Assembly (NCBI GenBank): GCA_963828755.1
Contig: CAWHFY010000007.1
Location: 31,024-95,023, forward strand
Length of the DNA stretch: 64,000 nucleotides
Origin: WHSW01 sp963828755
GTDB taxonomy: Bacteria > Actinomycetota > Thermoleophilia > Solirubrobacterales > 70-9
Direction: 5' to 3'
Position numbers and translations under genes: made by a program. This document shows, piece by piece, positions 53,926-61,778 of the stretch (position 1 is its first letter; each line of letters begins with the position of its first letter). The notes beneath the pieces are model-generated. The model searched no databases. It was not told where the DNA came from and saw only the letters and a program-made list of their open reading frames with translations.

Positions 53926-55461
53926 TTGGGGACGCGCGAGGGAACTGAGTTCGAGCGCGCCCTCGAGGCGGCGCTCTCCGGTGGCCCGGAGCGCCACCAT
54001 CAAAAGACCGCGGAGCAGGGCAAGCTCGAGGTCCGCGAGCGGGTCGAGCGGCTGGTCGACCCGGAGTCGTTCGCCGAGGAGGCGCTGCTCGCCAACTGGG
54101 ACGCCGAGGGACTCGGCGCCGACGGCGTGGTCACCGGGCTGGCCCTGGTCGGCGGCCGTCGCGTCTGCCTGATGGCCAACGACCCGACCGTGAAGGCCGG
54201 TTCGTGGGGCCCGAAGACGGTCGAGAAGATTCTCCGGATCCAGGAGCGGGCGCTCGAGCTCGAGCTGCCGATGATCTACCTGGTCGATTCGGCGGGCGCC
54301 CGGATCACCGAGCAGGTGCAGATGTTCCCGGGCCGCCGCGGCGCCGGCCGGATCTTTCACAACGAGGTCAAGCTCTCCGGCCGCGTGCCGCAGATCTGCC
54401 TGCTCTTCGGGCCCTCGGCGGCGGGCGGCGCCTACATCCCGGCCTTCTGCGACGTCGTGATCATGCGCGAGGGCAACGCGTCGATGTACCTGGGCTCGCC
54501 GCGGATGGCGGAGATGGTGGTCGGCGAGAAGGTCTCGCTCGAGGAGATGGGCGGGGCGAAAATGCACACCGGCGTGTCGGGCTGCGGCCACTTCCTGGTC
54601 AAGACCGACGCCGAGGCGATCGAGCTCGCGCAGCGCTACCTGTCCTACATGCCGGCGAACTGGCGCGAGACGCCGCCGGCCGCGCCGCCGATCGATCCCG
54701 ATGCCGAGCGCCGTCCGTCGGAGATCGTCCCGGCCGACGAGAAGACCTCGTTCGACATCAAGGACCTGATCGACGCGCTCACCGACGCGGGCTCGTTCTG
54801 CGAGGTCCACGCCCGCTGGGCGAAGGAGCTGGTGGTCGGCTACGCGCGAATCGACGGGCGGGCGGTCGGGATCGTCGCCAACCAGCCGCGCCAGAAGGGC
54901 GGCGTCCTGTTCGTGGATTCCGCCGACAAGGCGGCTCGCTTCATCATGACCTGCAACGCGTTCAACATCCCGCTGCTCTTTCTCGCTGACGTCCCCGGGT
55001 TCATGATCGGCACGGCGGTCGAGCGCCAGGGGATCATCCGCCACGGCGCGAAGATGATCAGCGCGGTCTCCGAGGCGACGGTGCCGAAGGTCTCGGTGAT
55101 CGTCCGCAAGGCCTACGGCGCCGGCCTGTACGCAATGGCCGGGCCGGCGTTCGAGCCCGCCTGCTGCATTGCCCTGCCCGGCGCTTCGATCGCCGTGATG
55201 GGGCCCGAGGCGGCCGTGAACGCCGTCTTCTTCAACCAGATCCAGAAGCTCACCGACGAGGCCGAGCGCGAGGCGTTCGTCGCGGCCAAGCGGGAGGAGT
55301 ACGCGGCGGACATCGACATCCTCCACCTCGCATCCGAGTTGGTCATCGACGCGATCGTTGAGCCCGACGATCTGCGCGCCGAGCTGATTCGCCGCTTCGC
55401 CTACGCCGACGGCAAGGACCGCCACTTCTCCGAGCGACGCAACCCGATCACGCCGGCATGA
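53926..55461 (+). CDS. Acyl-CoA carboxylase beta subunit (carboxyltransferase)
   Basis: 511 aa, TTG start at 53926. Biotin-dependent carboxyltransferase subunit of a propionyl-/acetyl-CoA-type carboxylase. Seen: MIYLVDSAGARITEQVQMFP, IFHNEVKLSGRVPQICLLFG, SAAGGAYIPAFCDVVIM (oxyanion and acyl-CoA loop), GGAKMHTGVSGCGHFL, FIMTCNAFNIPLLFLADVPG and a second GAGLYAMAGPAFEPACCIAL carboxybiotin site. No alpha (biotin carboxylase/BCCP) subunit lies beside it. Substrate could be propionyl-CoA, glutaconyl-CoA or methylcrotonyl-CoA; the leucine-type HMG-CoA lyase nearby leaves the last possible. Confidence 0.92.
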   Translation: MGTREGTEFERALEAALSGGPERHHQKTAEQGKLEVRERVERLVDPESFAEEALLANWDAEGLGADGVVTGLALVGGRRVCLMANDPTVKAGSWGPKTVEKILRIQERALELELPMIYLVDSAGARITEQVQMFPGRRGAGRIFHNEVKLSGRVPQICLLFGPSAAGGAYIPAFCDVVIMREGNASMYLGSPRMAEMVVGEKVSLEEMGGAKMHTGVSGCGHFLVKTDAEAIELAQRYLSYMPANWRETPPAAPPIDPDAERRPSEIVPADEKTSFDIKDLIDALTDAGSFCEVHARWAKELVVGYARIDGRAVGIVANQPRQKGGVLFVDSADKAARFIMTCNAFNIPLLFLADVPGFMIGTAVERQGIIRHGAKMISAVSEATVPKVSVIVRKAYGAGLYAMAGPAFEPACCIALPGASIAVMGPEAAVNAVFFNQIQKLTDEAEREAFVAAKREEYAADIDILHLASELVIDAIVEPDDLRAELIRRFAYADGKDRHFSERRNPITPA

Positions 55462-55659
55462 GCTCGCGCGGGCCGCTTGCGCTCGCGCTCCTCGCTTCGG
55501 CTCTGGCCGCGACTCGAGCTCCTCGTCGCCGCCGAGGGACCGCCGACCGAGACGCTCACGGTCCGGTGCGACGCGGCGCGCACGGTCCGCTCCGTGGCCC
55601 TCGGCCCGACCGGAACGGGCCACGCCGAGGGCCACATCAAATTCGTGCGCGGCCGCTGA
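55458..55659 (+). CDS. Small protein downstream of carboxylase beta (frame break)
   Basis: About 67 aa when corrected near 55510. The ATG overlaps the stop of the carboxylase gene (ATGA), which favours a real, coupled gene. The sequence has a hydrophobic start (GPLALALLASALAATR), then LELLVAAEGPPTETLTVRCD and VALGPTGTGHAEGHIKFVRG. Its position recalls the short epsilon subunits of actinobacterial acyl-CoA carboxylases, but it does not show their typical sequence, so I leave it unassigned. Confidence 0.45.
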
Positions 55660-55671
55660 GCCGCGCGGGGG

Positions 55672-56100
55672 TCAGGCGGTCGCCGCGCCCGCCCCGACGG
55701 CGCCGAGGTTGCGCATCAGCCGCAGCGTGTCGAAATGAGTCCAGGACTCGGCGATCCGGCCATCCTCGAAGCGGTCGATCGTGATTCCGGAGACCGGTTC
55801 GCCGCGCTCGCCGGTCGGCTCGATACCCATCAGCGGGCCCTCGAACGTCCCCTCGCCGGTCCAGCGGATCACGACCTTGTCGCCAACGGCGAAGGCGTCG
55901 TCGACGGTAAAGGTGAGATCCGGCAAGGCGGCGCGATAGTTGGCGATCGACTGCTTCGACGCCTCGCGATCCTCGTCGCCGAGCAGGGGGTCGTGTCCGA
56001 CGAAGTCCTCAGTGCAGAATTCGTCGACCAGGTCGAGCTTGCCGGCCCCGAACGCCTCGGTGACCAGCCGCTGTGAAATCGCGATGTTCTCTTCGAACAT
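55672..56100 (-). CDS. SnoaL-like ester cyclase-family protein
   Basis: 142 aa. Matches the ester cyclase/SnoaL group: ISQRLVTEAFGAGKLDLVDE, CTEDFVGHDPLLGDEDREAS, YRAALPDLTFTVDDAFAVGD ('paafPDl..tved..a.GDkVv.rw'), VVIRWTGEGTFEGPLMGIEP and ITIDRFEDGRIAESWTHFDT. A very strong ribosome site (GGAGGTGA) precedes the ATG at 56100. The substrate is unknown. Confidence 0.85.
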   Translation of the reverse strand: MFEENIAISQRLVTEAFGAGKLDLVDEFCTEDFVGHDPLLGDEDREASKQSIANYRAALPDLTFTVDDAFAVGDKVVIRWTGEGTFEGPLMGIEPTGERGEPVSGITIDRFEDGRIAESWTHFDTLRLMRNLGAVGAGAATA

Positions 56101-56181
56101 GCGTCACCTCCAGGTGATGGTGGGTGTTCCCCGCCCCCTGTACGACCCTACGCCCGCCCGGCGCGGTGCGCAACCCCCGGT

Positions 56182-56934
56182 TCAGTCGAGCACCAGCCGG
56201 GCGATCGCGACCAGTCCGACGATCACGATCAGCGTCCGCAGGACCCTCGGCGAGAGCCGCCGGCCGTAGCGGGCTCCGACGACCGCGCCGATGATCGAGC
56301 CACCCGCGATCAGCCCGGCGACGCCCCAGTCGACGTCCGCGGCGAAGACGAAGATCAGCCCGGCGGTGAAGTTGACCAGGCCGGCGAGCACGTTCTTGAG
56401 CCCGTTGAGGCGCTGCAGCGTGTCGTCGATCGCGATCCCGAGGATCCCGATCAGCAGGATCCCCTGGCCGGCGCCGAAGTAACCGCCGTACACGCCGCTG
56501 ATCGCGATCAGCCCGCGCACCACGACGCCGTGCCGCCCGTCGGGATGGCGGCGATGGGCGAGCGCCTCGCTCAGCCGCGGCTGGATTACGACCAGGATCA
56601 GTGCGATTGCGATCAGCGCCGGGACGATCGCGTCGAAGGCGGAGGAGGGCAGGACCAGGAGCAGAGTGGCGCCGGCGACGGCGCCGATGAAGGAGAACAG
56701 GCCGAGGGTGAGCACCCGCCCGTGCTGCCCCTCGAGCTCGCGGCGGTAGCCCCAGACGCCGGCGACGGCGCCCGGGACGAGGCCGATGTTGTTGGAGACG
56801 TTGGCGATCAGGGGCGCGTAGCCGAGCGCGATCAGGACCGGGAAGGTCAGGAGGGTGCCGCTGCCGACGACCGCGTTGATCGCGCCGGCGCCGATTCCGG
56901 CGCAGAAGATCGCTAAGGCCTCGAGCGGGTCCAT
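56182..56934 (-). CDS. TauE/SafE-family membrane permease
   Basis: 250 aa with about eight hydrophobic helices. Seen: IGAGAINAVVGSGTLLTFPV near the start and YGGYFGAGQGILLIGILG in the second half, the repeated G-rich helices of the sulfite exporter TauE/SafE family (PF01925-type), with NGLKNVLAGLVNFTAGLIFV between. Members export sulfite, sulfonates or related anions; the substrate is not known here. ATG at 56934 lies 28 bp from the repeat at locus C. Confidence 0.88.
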   Translation of the reverse strand: MDPLEALAIFCAGIGAGAINAVVGSGTLLTFPVLIALGYAPLIANVSNNIGLVPGAVAGVWGYRRELEGQHGRVLTLGLFSFIGAVAGATLLLVLPSSAFDAIVPALIAIALILVVIQPRLSEALAHRRHPDGRHGVVVRGLIAISGVYGGYFGAGQGILLIGILGIAIDDTLQRLNGLKNVLAGLVNFTAGLIFVFAADVDWGVAGLIAGGSIIGAVVGARYGRRLSPRVLRTLIVIVGLVAIARLVLD

Positions 56935-56961
56935 CGGGCGGTGGAAGCTACCCTGCGCCTG

Positions 56962-57064
56962 TGAGGCGAAGCGAAGCGAAGCCGAGCCGCGGCGCCGTTG
57001 AGCCGCCGATTCGAGGCGAAGCGAAGCGAAGCCGAGCCGCGGCGCCGTTGAGGCCGCCGGTCTG
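56962..57064 (+). repeat. Dispersed repeat family, locus C: two imperfect ~50-bp units
   Basis: Two tandem units in plus orientation, 56962-57010 and 57011-57064, starting TGAGGCGAAGC and TCGAGGCGAAGC and sharing GCGAAGCCGAGCCGCG and CGCCGTTGAG with loci A and B. The array fills the divergent gap between the permease and the phosphorylase gene; its last bases (TCTGAT) run into the phosphorylase ATG as TGATG. Confidence 0.95.
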
Positions 57065-57724
57065 ATGGGAAGGCTCGGGCTGATCGCCGGAAGCTCGCTC
57101 ACCGGCACGACGCTGCCGGAGGGCAATTGGGTACCGATCCGCCGCCATGAGGTCGGCGAGGGATACCGGCTGCCCCACCTGATCGACCACATCTCCAATC
57201 TCGGCCGGCTGGCGGATGCCGGCTGCGACCGGGTTGTGGCGCTGAGCTCCGTTGGCGGTCTGCGTCCCGAGCTCGGGCCCGGGACGCTCGTCTGCCCCGA
57301 CGACTTCGTCGCGCTCGACGCCGAGCCGCTGACGACGCTCGAGGGCGTCGCGGCCCATCGCGTGCCGCACTTCGACGCCGCGCTTCGTGGCGAGCTGACC
57401 GAGGCGCTGCGCGAGGCCGAGATCGAGGTGGTAGAGGATGGCGTCTACTGGCAGGCCCGCGGCCCACGGCTCGAGACCCCGGCCGAGATCCGGTTCATCG
57501 CCCCGCACGCCGACGTGATCGGCATGACGGTCGCCTCCGAGTGCATCGTCGCCGGCGAGCTGGGCCTGCGCTACGCGGCCCTCTGCGTGGTGGACAACCT
57601 CGCCAACGGCGTCGCCGGAGAGGACCTCACCCTGGCCGAGATCGAGCGCAATCGCGAAGCCAACCGGGCCGCGGTCCAGACCACCGTCGCCGCGATCCTC
57701 CCGGCGCTGGCGCCGGAGGAATAA
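57065..57724 (+). CDS. Purine nucleoside phosphorylase family, candidate methylthioinosine phosphorylase
   Basis: 219 aa, shorter than the ~260-aa norm. MTAP/PNP-II-type fold: MGRLGLIAGSSLTG, YRLPHLIDHISNLGRLADAG (PHLIDH phosphate/ribose site), VVALSSVGGLRPELGPGTLV, YWQARGPRLETPAEIRFIAP, DVIGMTVASECIVAGELGL (M-T..SE) and CVVDNLANGVAGEDL. The base-contact residue near the end is Asn (VDNLANG), where adenine-specific MTA phosphorylases have Asp; Asn fits 6-oxopurines. An MTA/SAH deaminase gene lies 1.6 kb away, which would make methylthioinosine. Both points suggest methylthioinosine phosphorylase, by inference. Confidence 0.82.
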   Translation: MGRLGLIAGSSLTGTTLPEGNWVPIRRHEVGEGYRLPHLIDHISNLGRLADAGCDRVVALSSVGGLRPELGPGTLVCPDDFVALDAEPLTTLEGVAAHRVPHFDAALRGELTEALREAEIEVVEDGVYWQARGPRLETPAEIRFIAPHADVIGMTVASECIVAGELGLRYAALCVVDNLANGVAGEDLTLAEIERNREANRAAVQTTVAAILPALAPEE

Positions 57725-57744
57725 CTCGCGCCGCAAGCGCCGAG

Positions 57745-59310
57745 CTACCAGGTGTCAACGAAGCGCGAGCGGGCGACGGCTGGGTCCGCGGGTGCGGCCG
57801 CGGCGAAGGTCTGGGCGAGGACGCGACGGGTGTCGGCCGGGTCGATCACATCGTCGAGCTCGAACAGGGTCGCGGCGTTGAGCGCCTTCGCATGCTCATG
57901 GGCGTGGGCGACCATCCCCTCGAGGCGCTCGGCGCGCTCGTCCTCGTCGGCGATCGCCTCGAGCTCGCGGCGAAAGCCGAGCTTGACTGCGCCCTCGAGC
58001 CCCATCGCGCCGAGTTCCGCCGTCGGCCACCCGACCGTGAGCAGCGGCTCGTGCAGGCTGCCGCCGGCCATCGCTTGGGCGCCGAGCCCATAGGCCTTGC
58101 GCAGGATCACGGCGCAGAACGGCACGCGCAGCGAGGCCCCGGCGACGAACAGGCGCGAGCAGTGACGCACCAGACCGGTGGCCTCGGCGTCGGGCCCGAC
58201 CATCATCCCCGGGGTGTCGATCAGCGAGACGATCGGGATCCCGAAGGCGTCGCAGAGCTGCATCAGCCGCGCCGCCTTGTCGGCGCCGTCGCTGGTGATC
58301 GCCCCGGCGAGGCGCATCGGGTTGTTGGCGATCACCCCGAGCGGGCGACCCTCGATTCGGGCCAGTGCGGTGAGCATCTCGGGCGCGAAGCGCGGCCGCA
58401 GCACCGTGACGGAGTCCCGATCGGCGAGCCCCTCGAGCGCCTCGGCGACGTCGTAGGCGCGTCGGCGCCGCTCCGGCACGACGTCGCGCAGCAGCGTCTG
58501 GTCGGGCGCCTCCCAATCGGCGACCGGACCCTGGAAGTAGGAGACGAGCCGCTTTGCGGCGGCGACCGCCTCGGCCTCGTCGGCCACCTCGACGTCGACG
58601 ACCCCGTTCGGCCCTTGGACCGCGATCGGCCCGATCGCGTCGGGCTCGAAGGTGCCGAGGCCGCCGCCCTCGATCATCGCCGGGCCGCCCATCCCGAGCG
58701 CGATGTTCTCGGTCGCGACGATCAGGTCGGAGGCTCCGGCGAGCACCGCGTTGCCGGCAAAGCAGCGCCCGGCGACGATCGCGATCCGCGGGACGACGCC
58801 CGACAGGCGGCCCCAGAGCGCGAAGGCGCGGGTGTCGAGCGCCGAGACGACCGCGTAGTCCGTATCGCCGGGACGCCCGCCGCCACCCTCGGCGAAGAGA
58901 ATCGTCGGCAGTCGCATGCGCTCGATCAGCTCGAACAGGCGGTCCTTCTTGCGATGGCCGATCGCGCCCTGCGTGCCGGCGAGCACCGTGTAGTCGTAGG
59001 AGATCACGGCGCATGCAGAGCGCTCGCCGTGCAGCTCGCCGTTGACCCGGGCCGTGCCGCCGATCAGGCCGTCGGCCGGCGTGCGGGCGATCAGCTCGTC
59101 GACGTCGCGTCGCATCCGCTGCGCCGCGATCGCAAAGCCGCCGTACTCGACGAAGCTGTCAGGGTCGACGAGATCGGCGAGGTTCTCGCGCGCGGTGCGT
59201 CCGCCGCGGGCGTGGCGGCGCTGGACCGCCTCGGCTCGCGCCTCGTCGGTCAGCAATCGCCGGCGCTCGAGCACCTCGGCGAGGTCGTCGCGGACGCCGT
59301 CCTCTCGCAC
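57745..59310 (-). CDS. Acyl-CoA carboxylase carboxyltransferase, second type
   Basis: 521 aa, GTG start at 59310. Carboxyltransferase-domain protein different from the 53.9-kb copy. Seen: LTDEARAEAVQRRHARGGRT, ARENLADLVDPDSFVEYGGF, SYDYTVLAGTQGAIGHRKKD, GGGGRPGDTDYAVVSALDTR, SGVVPRIAIVAGRCFAGNA, GGPAMIEGGGLGTFEPD and SLIDTPGMMVGPDAEATGL. The TQGAIGHRKKDR stretch and the 'GGPAMIEGGGLG' loop are typical of the large actinobacterial 'carboxyl transferase' group often annotated as propionyl- or methylcrotonyl-CoA type. No biotin carboxylase is adjacent. Confidence 0.88.
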   Translation of the reverse strand: MREDGVRDDLAEVLERRRLLTDEARAEAVQRRHARGGRTARENLADLVDPDSFVEYGGFAIAAQRMRRDVDELIARTPADGLIGGTARVNGELHGERSACAVISYDYTVLAGTQGAIGHRKKDRLFELIERMRLPTILFAEGGGGRPGDTDYAVVSALDTRAFALWGRLSGVVPRIAIVAGRCFAGNAVLAGASDLIVATENIALGMGGPAMIEGGGLGTFEPDAIGPIAVQGPNGVVDVEVADEAEAVAAAKRLVSYFQGPVADWEAPDQTLLRDVVPERRRRAYDVAEALEGLADRDSVTVLRPRFAPEMLTALARIEGRPLGVIANNPMRLAGAITSDGADKAARLMQLCDAFGIPIVSLIDTPGMMVGPDAEATGLVRHCSRLFVAGASLRVPFCAVILRKAYGLGAQAMAGGSLHEPLLTVGWPTAELGAMGLEGAVKLGFRRELEAIADEDERAERLEGMVAHAHEHAKALNAATLFELDDVIDPADTRRVLAQTFAAAAPADPAVARSRFVDTW

Positions 59311-59338
59311 CGGCGAAGACTCGCATACGCTTGAGCGA

Positions 59339-60592
59339 GTGGGCCTGACGGTTACCAACGCGACGCTGGACGGAGTCGCGGTCGGCATGCGCTGCGACGG
59401 AGGCAAGATCGTCGCCCTCGGGCCGGGGGTCGAATCGCAACCCGGCGACGAGGTGGTCGACGCCGGCGCGATGGCGCTCGTCCCCGGCCTGATCAACGGC
59501 CACACGCACGCGGCGATGACCCTGTTTCGCGGCTTCGCCGACGACCTGCCGCTGATGGAGTGGCTCACCGGGCACATCTGGCCGGTCGAGAAGCGGATGG
59601 ACGATGACGACGTCTACTGGGGCACGCGGCTCGCCTGCGTCGAGATGATCCGCACTGGGACGACCAGCTTCTGGGACATGTATTGGCACGCCCACGCGAC
59701 CGCGCGCGCGGTCGAGGACGCCGGCGTGCGGGCCGTTGCCGCCGCGCCGCTGATCGACGACACCGACCCCGCCAAGTCCGAGCGCGCCTGCGCCGACGCC
59801 GAGCGCAGCATCGAGCAGATCCGCGAATCGGCGCACGAGCTCGCCCGGCCCGGGTTCGCCCCGCACGCGGTCTACTCCGTCTCGGAGCGCTCGTTGCGCT
59901 GGGTTGCCGAGCGCGCCGCCGAGCTCGACATCCCGGTCCAGATTCACCTCTCCGAGACCGAGGACGAGGTCGCGGGCTGCGTCGAGGCGAACGGGCTGCG
60001 GCCGGCCCACTACCTCGACCACGTGGGTCTGCTCGGGCCCCGGACGGTGCTGGCCCACGGCTGCTGGCTCGACCGCGGTGAGCTCGACCTGATCGCCGAG
60101 CGTGGCGCGACCGTGGTCACGAACCCGGTCGCCAACCTGAAGCTCGCGGTCGGGCGAGTGTTCCCCTATCGCGACGCGCGCGAGCGCGGGGTAGAGGTCG
60201 GGCTCGGAACCGACGGCCCCGGCTCGAACAACTCGCTCGACCTGCTCTCCGACGCGAAGGCGTTCGCGCTGGTGCAGAAGAACGAGGCCCGCGACCCGGC
60301 CGCGGTGACCGCGCCGGAGACGCTGGCGATCGCGACCGGCCGCCACTCGGGGCTGTTGGGCGGCCGCGGGCTCGAGGTGGGCGCGCCGGCCGACTTCCTG
60401 CTCGTCCGCGTCGATGATCCAGCGCTGTCGCTCGGGACGCTCGACGCCGGACTCGTCTACGCCGCCTCCGGCGCGGTCGTCGACACGACCGTGGTCGGCG
60501 GTCGGGTACTGATGCGCGGCGGCGTCGTCGATGGCGTTGCGGAGGTCGTCGCCAAGGCGCGCGAGCGCGCGCGGCGGCTCGGAATCGGCTAG
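59339..60592 (+). CDS. mtaD: 5-methylthioadenosine/S-adenosylhomocysteine deaminase
   Basis: 417 aa, GTG start. Amidohydrolase barrel that deaminates MTA or SAH to the inosine form. Seen: MALVPGLINGHTHAAMTLFR (H-x-H metal site), MEWLTGHIWPVEKR, the third ligand region VQIHLSETEDEV, VLAHGCWLDRGELDLIAERG and VGLGTDGPGSNNSLDLLSDA (metal Asp), all diagnostic of the MtaD branch. With the phosphorylase at 57 kb it forms a deaminate-then-phosphorolyse salvage route for methylthioadenosine. Confidence 0.92.
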   Translation: MGLTVTNATLDGVAVGMRCDGGKIVALGPGVESQPGDEVVDAGAMALVPGLINGHTHAAMTLFRGFADDLPLMEWLTGHIWPVEKRMDDDDVYWGTRLACVEMIRTGTTSFWDMYWHAHATARAVEDAGVRAVAAAPLIDDTDPAKSERACADAERSIEQIRESAHELARPGFAPHAVYSVSERSLRWVAERAAELDIPVQIHLSETEDEVAGCVEANGLRPAHYLDHVGLLGPRTVLAHGCWLDRGELDLIAERGATVVTNPVANLKLAVGRVFPYRDARERGVEVGLGTDGPGSNNSLDLLSDAKAFALVQKNEARDPAAVTAPETLAIATGRHSGLLGGRGLEVGAPADFLLVRVDDPALSLGTLDAGLVYAASGAVVDTTVVGGRVLMRGGVVDGVAEVVAKARERARRLGIG

Positions 60593-60655
60593 CTGCGTCG
60601 CGGATTAAAGGTGCGCCGCCGTCTTGCCGATACATATAAGTCCGGAGGTGCTTCT

Positions 60656-61774
60656 TTGAGGCAAGGCAGGATCAAGCAGGCGGTGGACGTGGCGCGCGGG
60701 CGCCTCGATTTGCGTTCGACCGAGGTCGGGCTCGACCCCGAACGCCAGCGGGGCGAGGTCGCCCGCACGCTCGCCTACCTGTTCGGGTTCGGCGGCGTCC
60801 TGCTCGCCTTCACGCTGCTGCTACCCGGCGCGCCGGGTCGCGACGAGGCCGCGATGGCCGGCGTCGCAGGGCTCGCGCTCGTCGTCGCGGCTTGGTTTCT
60901 GATCGCCTTCGACCGGCTGCCGATGTGGGCGCTGGCCATCGCCCCGGCGGCCGGCTCGCTGCTGGTCGGCGCGGTGATCTGCTTTGCGGGCCCGGAGGCC
61001 TCGGCGGCCTACGCCCTCTACTTCGCCTGGGTGGTGATCGCCGCGGCCAACTACCTGACGCGCACGGCGACCGCCCTGCACGGCGCTTTCGCCGTCGTGG
61101 TCTACGCGGTCGCGATCGAGATCGCGGGCCAGGGCCCCGCCCCGGCCGGGCTGCGGATCGCGATGCTCGCGGGTACCGCCGCCGTCGCGGCGCTGGTGAT
61201 GGCCGGGCTCGCGACCCGGTTGCGCGCGCTAGTCGCGCGGCTCGAGGAAGACGCGAACACCGATCCGCTCACCGAGCTCGGCAACCGCCGCGCCCTCCAC
61301 CAGCAGTTCGAGCGCGAGCTGGCTCGCTCGGAGCGCAGCCGGCGCCCGCTGACGCTCGTCGTCTGCGACCTCGATCGGTTCAAGCACTTCAACGATGCGC
61401 ACGGCCACGTCGCCGGCGATGACGCGCTGCGCCGCGTCGCCCGGGTGCTCGAGGAGGTGACCAGGACGTCGGAGTCGGCCGCTCGGATCGGCGGCGAGGA
61501 GTTCGCGATCCTCGCCCCCGACACCGACGAGCCGGGCGCGATCGCGCTCGCCGAACGCCTGCGGATCGCGATCGAGAGCGAGTTCGCCGACGAGTCACCG
61601 CCGCTGACGATCAGCTGCGGGATCGCCATCCACCGCCATCACGGGCGCGGCGAAATCGACCTCTTCGAGGCCGCCGACGAGGCGCTCTACGCGGCGAAGG
61701 CCGCCGGCCGCAACCGGGTCGAGGTGAACCGCTCGGCGCGGCCGCCGCTCAAGCTGGCCGGCTCGAGCGAGTGA
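60656..61774 (+). CDS. Membrane-bound GGDEF diguanylate cyclase
   Basis: About 372 aa. TTG at 60656 is chosen because GGAGGTG lies five to seven bases before it; the upstream GTG at 60611 has no such site. Six or so hydrophobic helices (AYLFGFGGVLLAFTLLL; MWALAIAPAAGSLLVGAVIC and others) are followed by a GGDEF domain: NTDPLTELGNRRALHQQFER, LVVCDLDRFKHFNDAHGHVA and the active site ARIGGEEFAIL. The inhibitory-site Asp is replaced (RTSE in place of RxxD), so product inhibition may be weak. An AT-rich stretch, ATACATATAAG, upstream suits a promoter. Confidence 0.9.
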   Translation: MRQGRIKQAVDVARGRLDLRSTEVGLDPERQRGEVARTLAYLFGFGGVLLAFTLLLPGAPGRDEAAMAGVAGLALVVAAWFLIAFDRLPMWALAIAPAAGSLLVGAVICFAGPEASAAYALYFAWVVIAAANYLTRTATALHGAFAVVVYAVAIEIAGQGPAPAGLRIAMLAGTAAVAALVMAGLATRLRALVARLEEDANTDPLTELGNRRALHQQFERELARSERSRRPLTLVVCDLDRFKHFNDAHGHVAGDDALRRVARVLEEVTRTSESAARIGGEEFAILAPDTDEPGAIALAERLRIAIESEFADESPPLTISCGIAIHRHHGRGEIDLFEAADEALYAAKAAGRNRVEVNRSARPPLKLAGSSE

Positions 61775-61778
61775 GCCC

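Noticed and set aside
55458..55659. Acyl-CoA carboxylase epsilon subunit
   Set aside because: Position fits, but the sequence lacks the short conserved core of known epsilon subunits.
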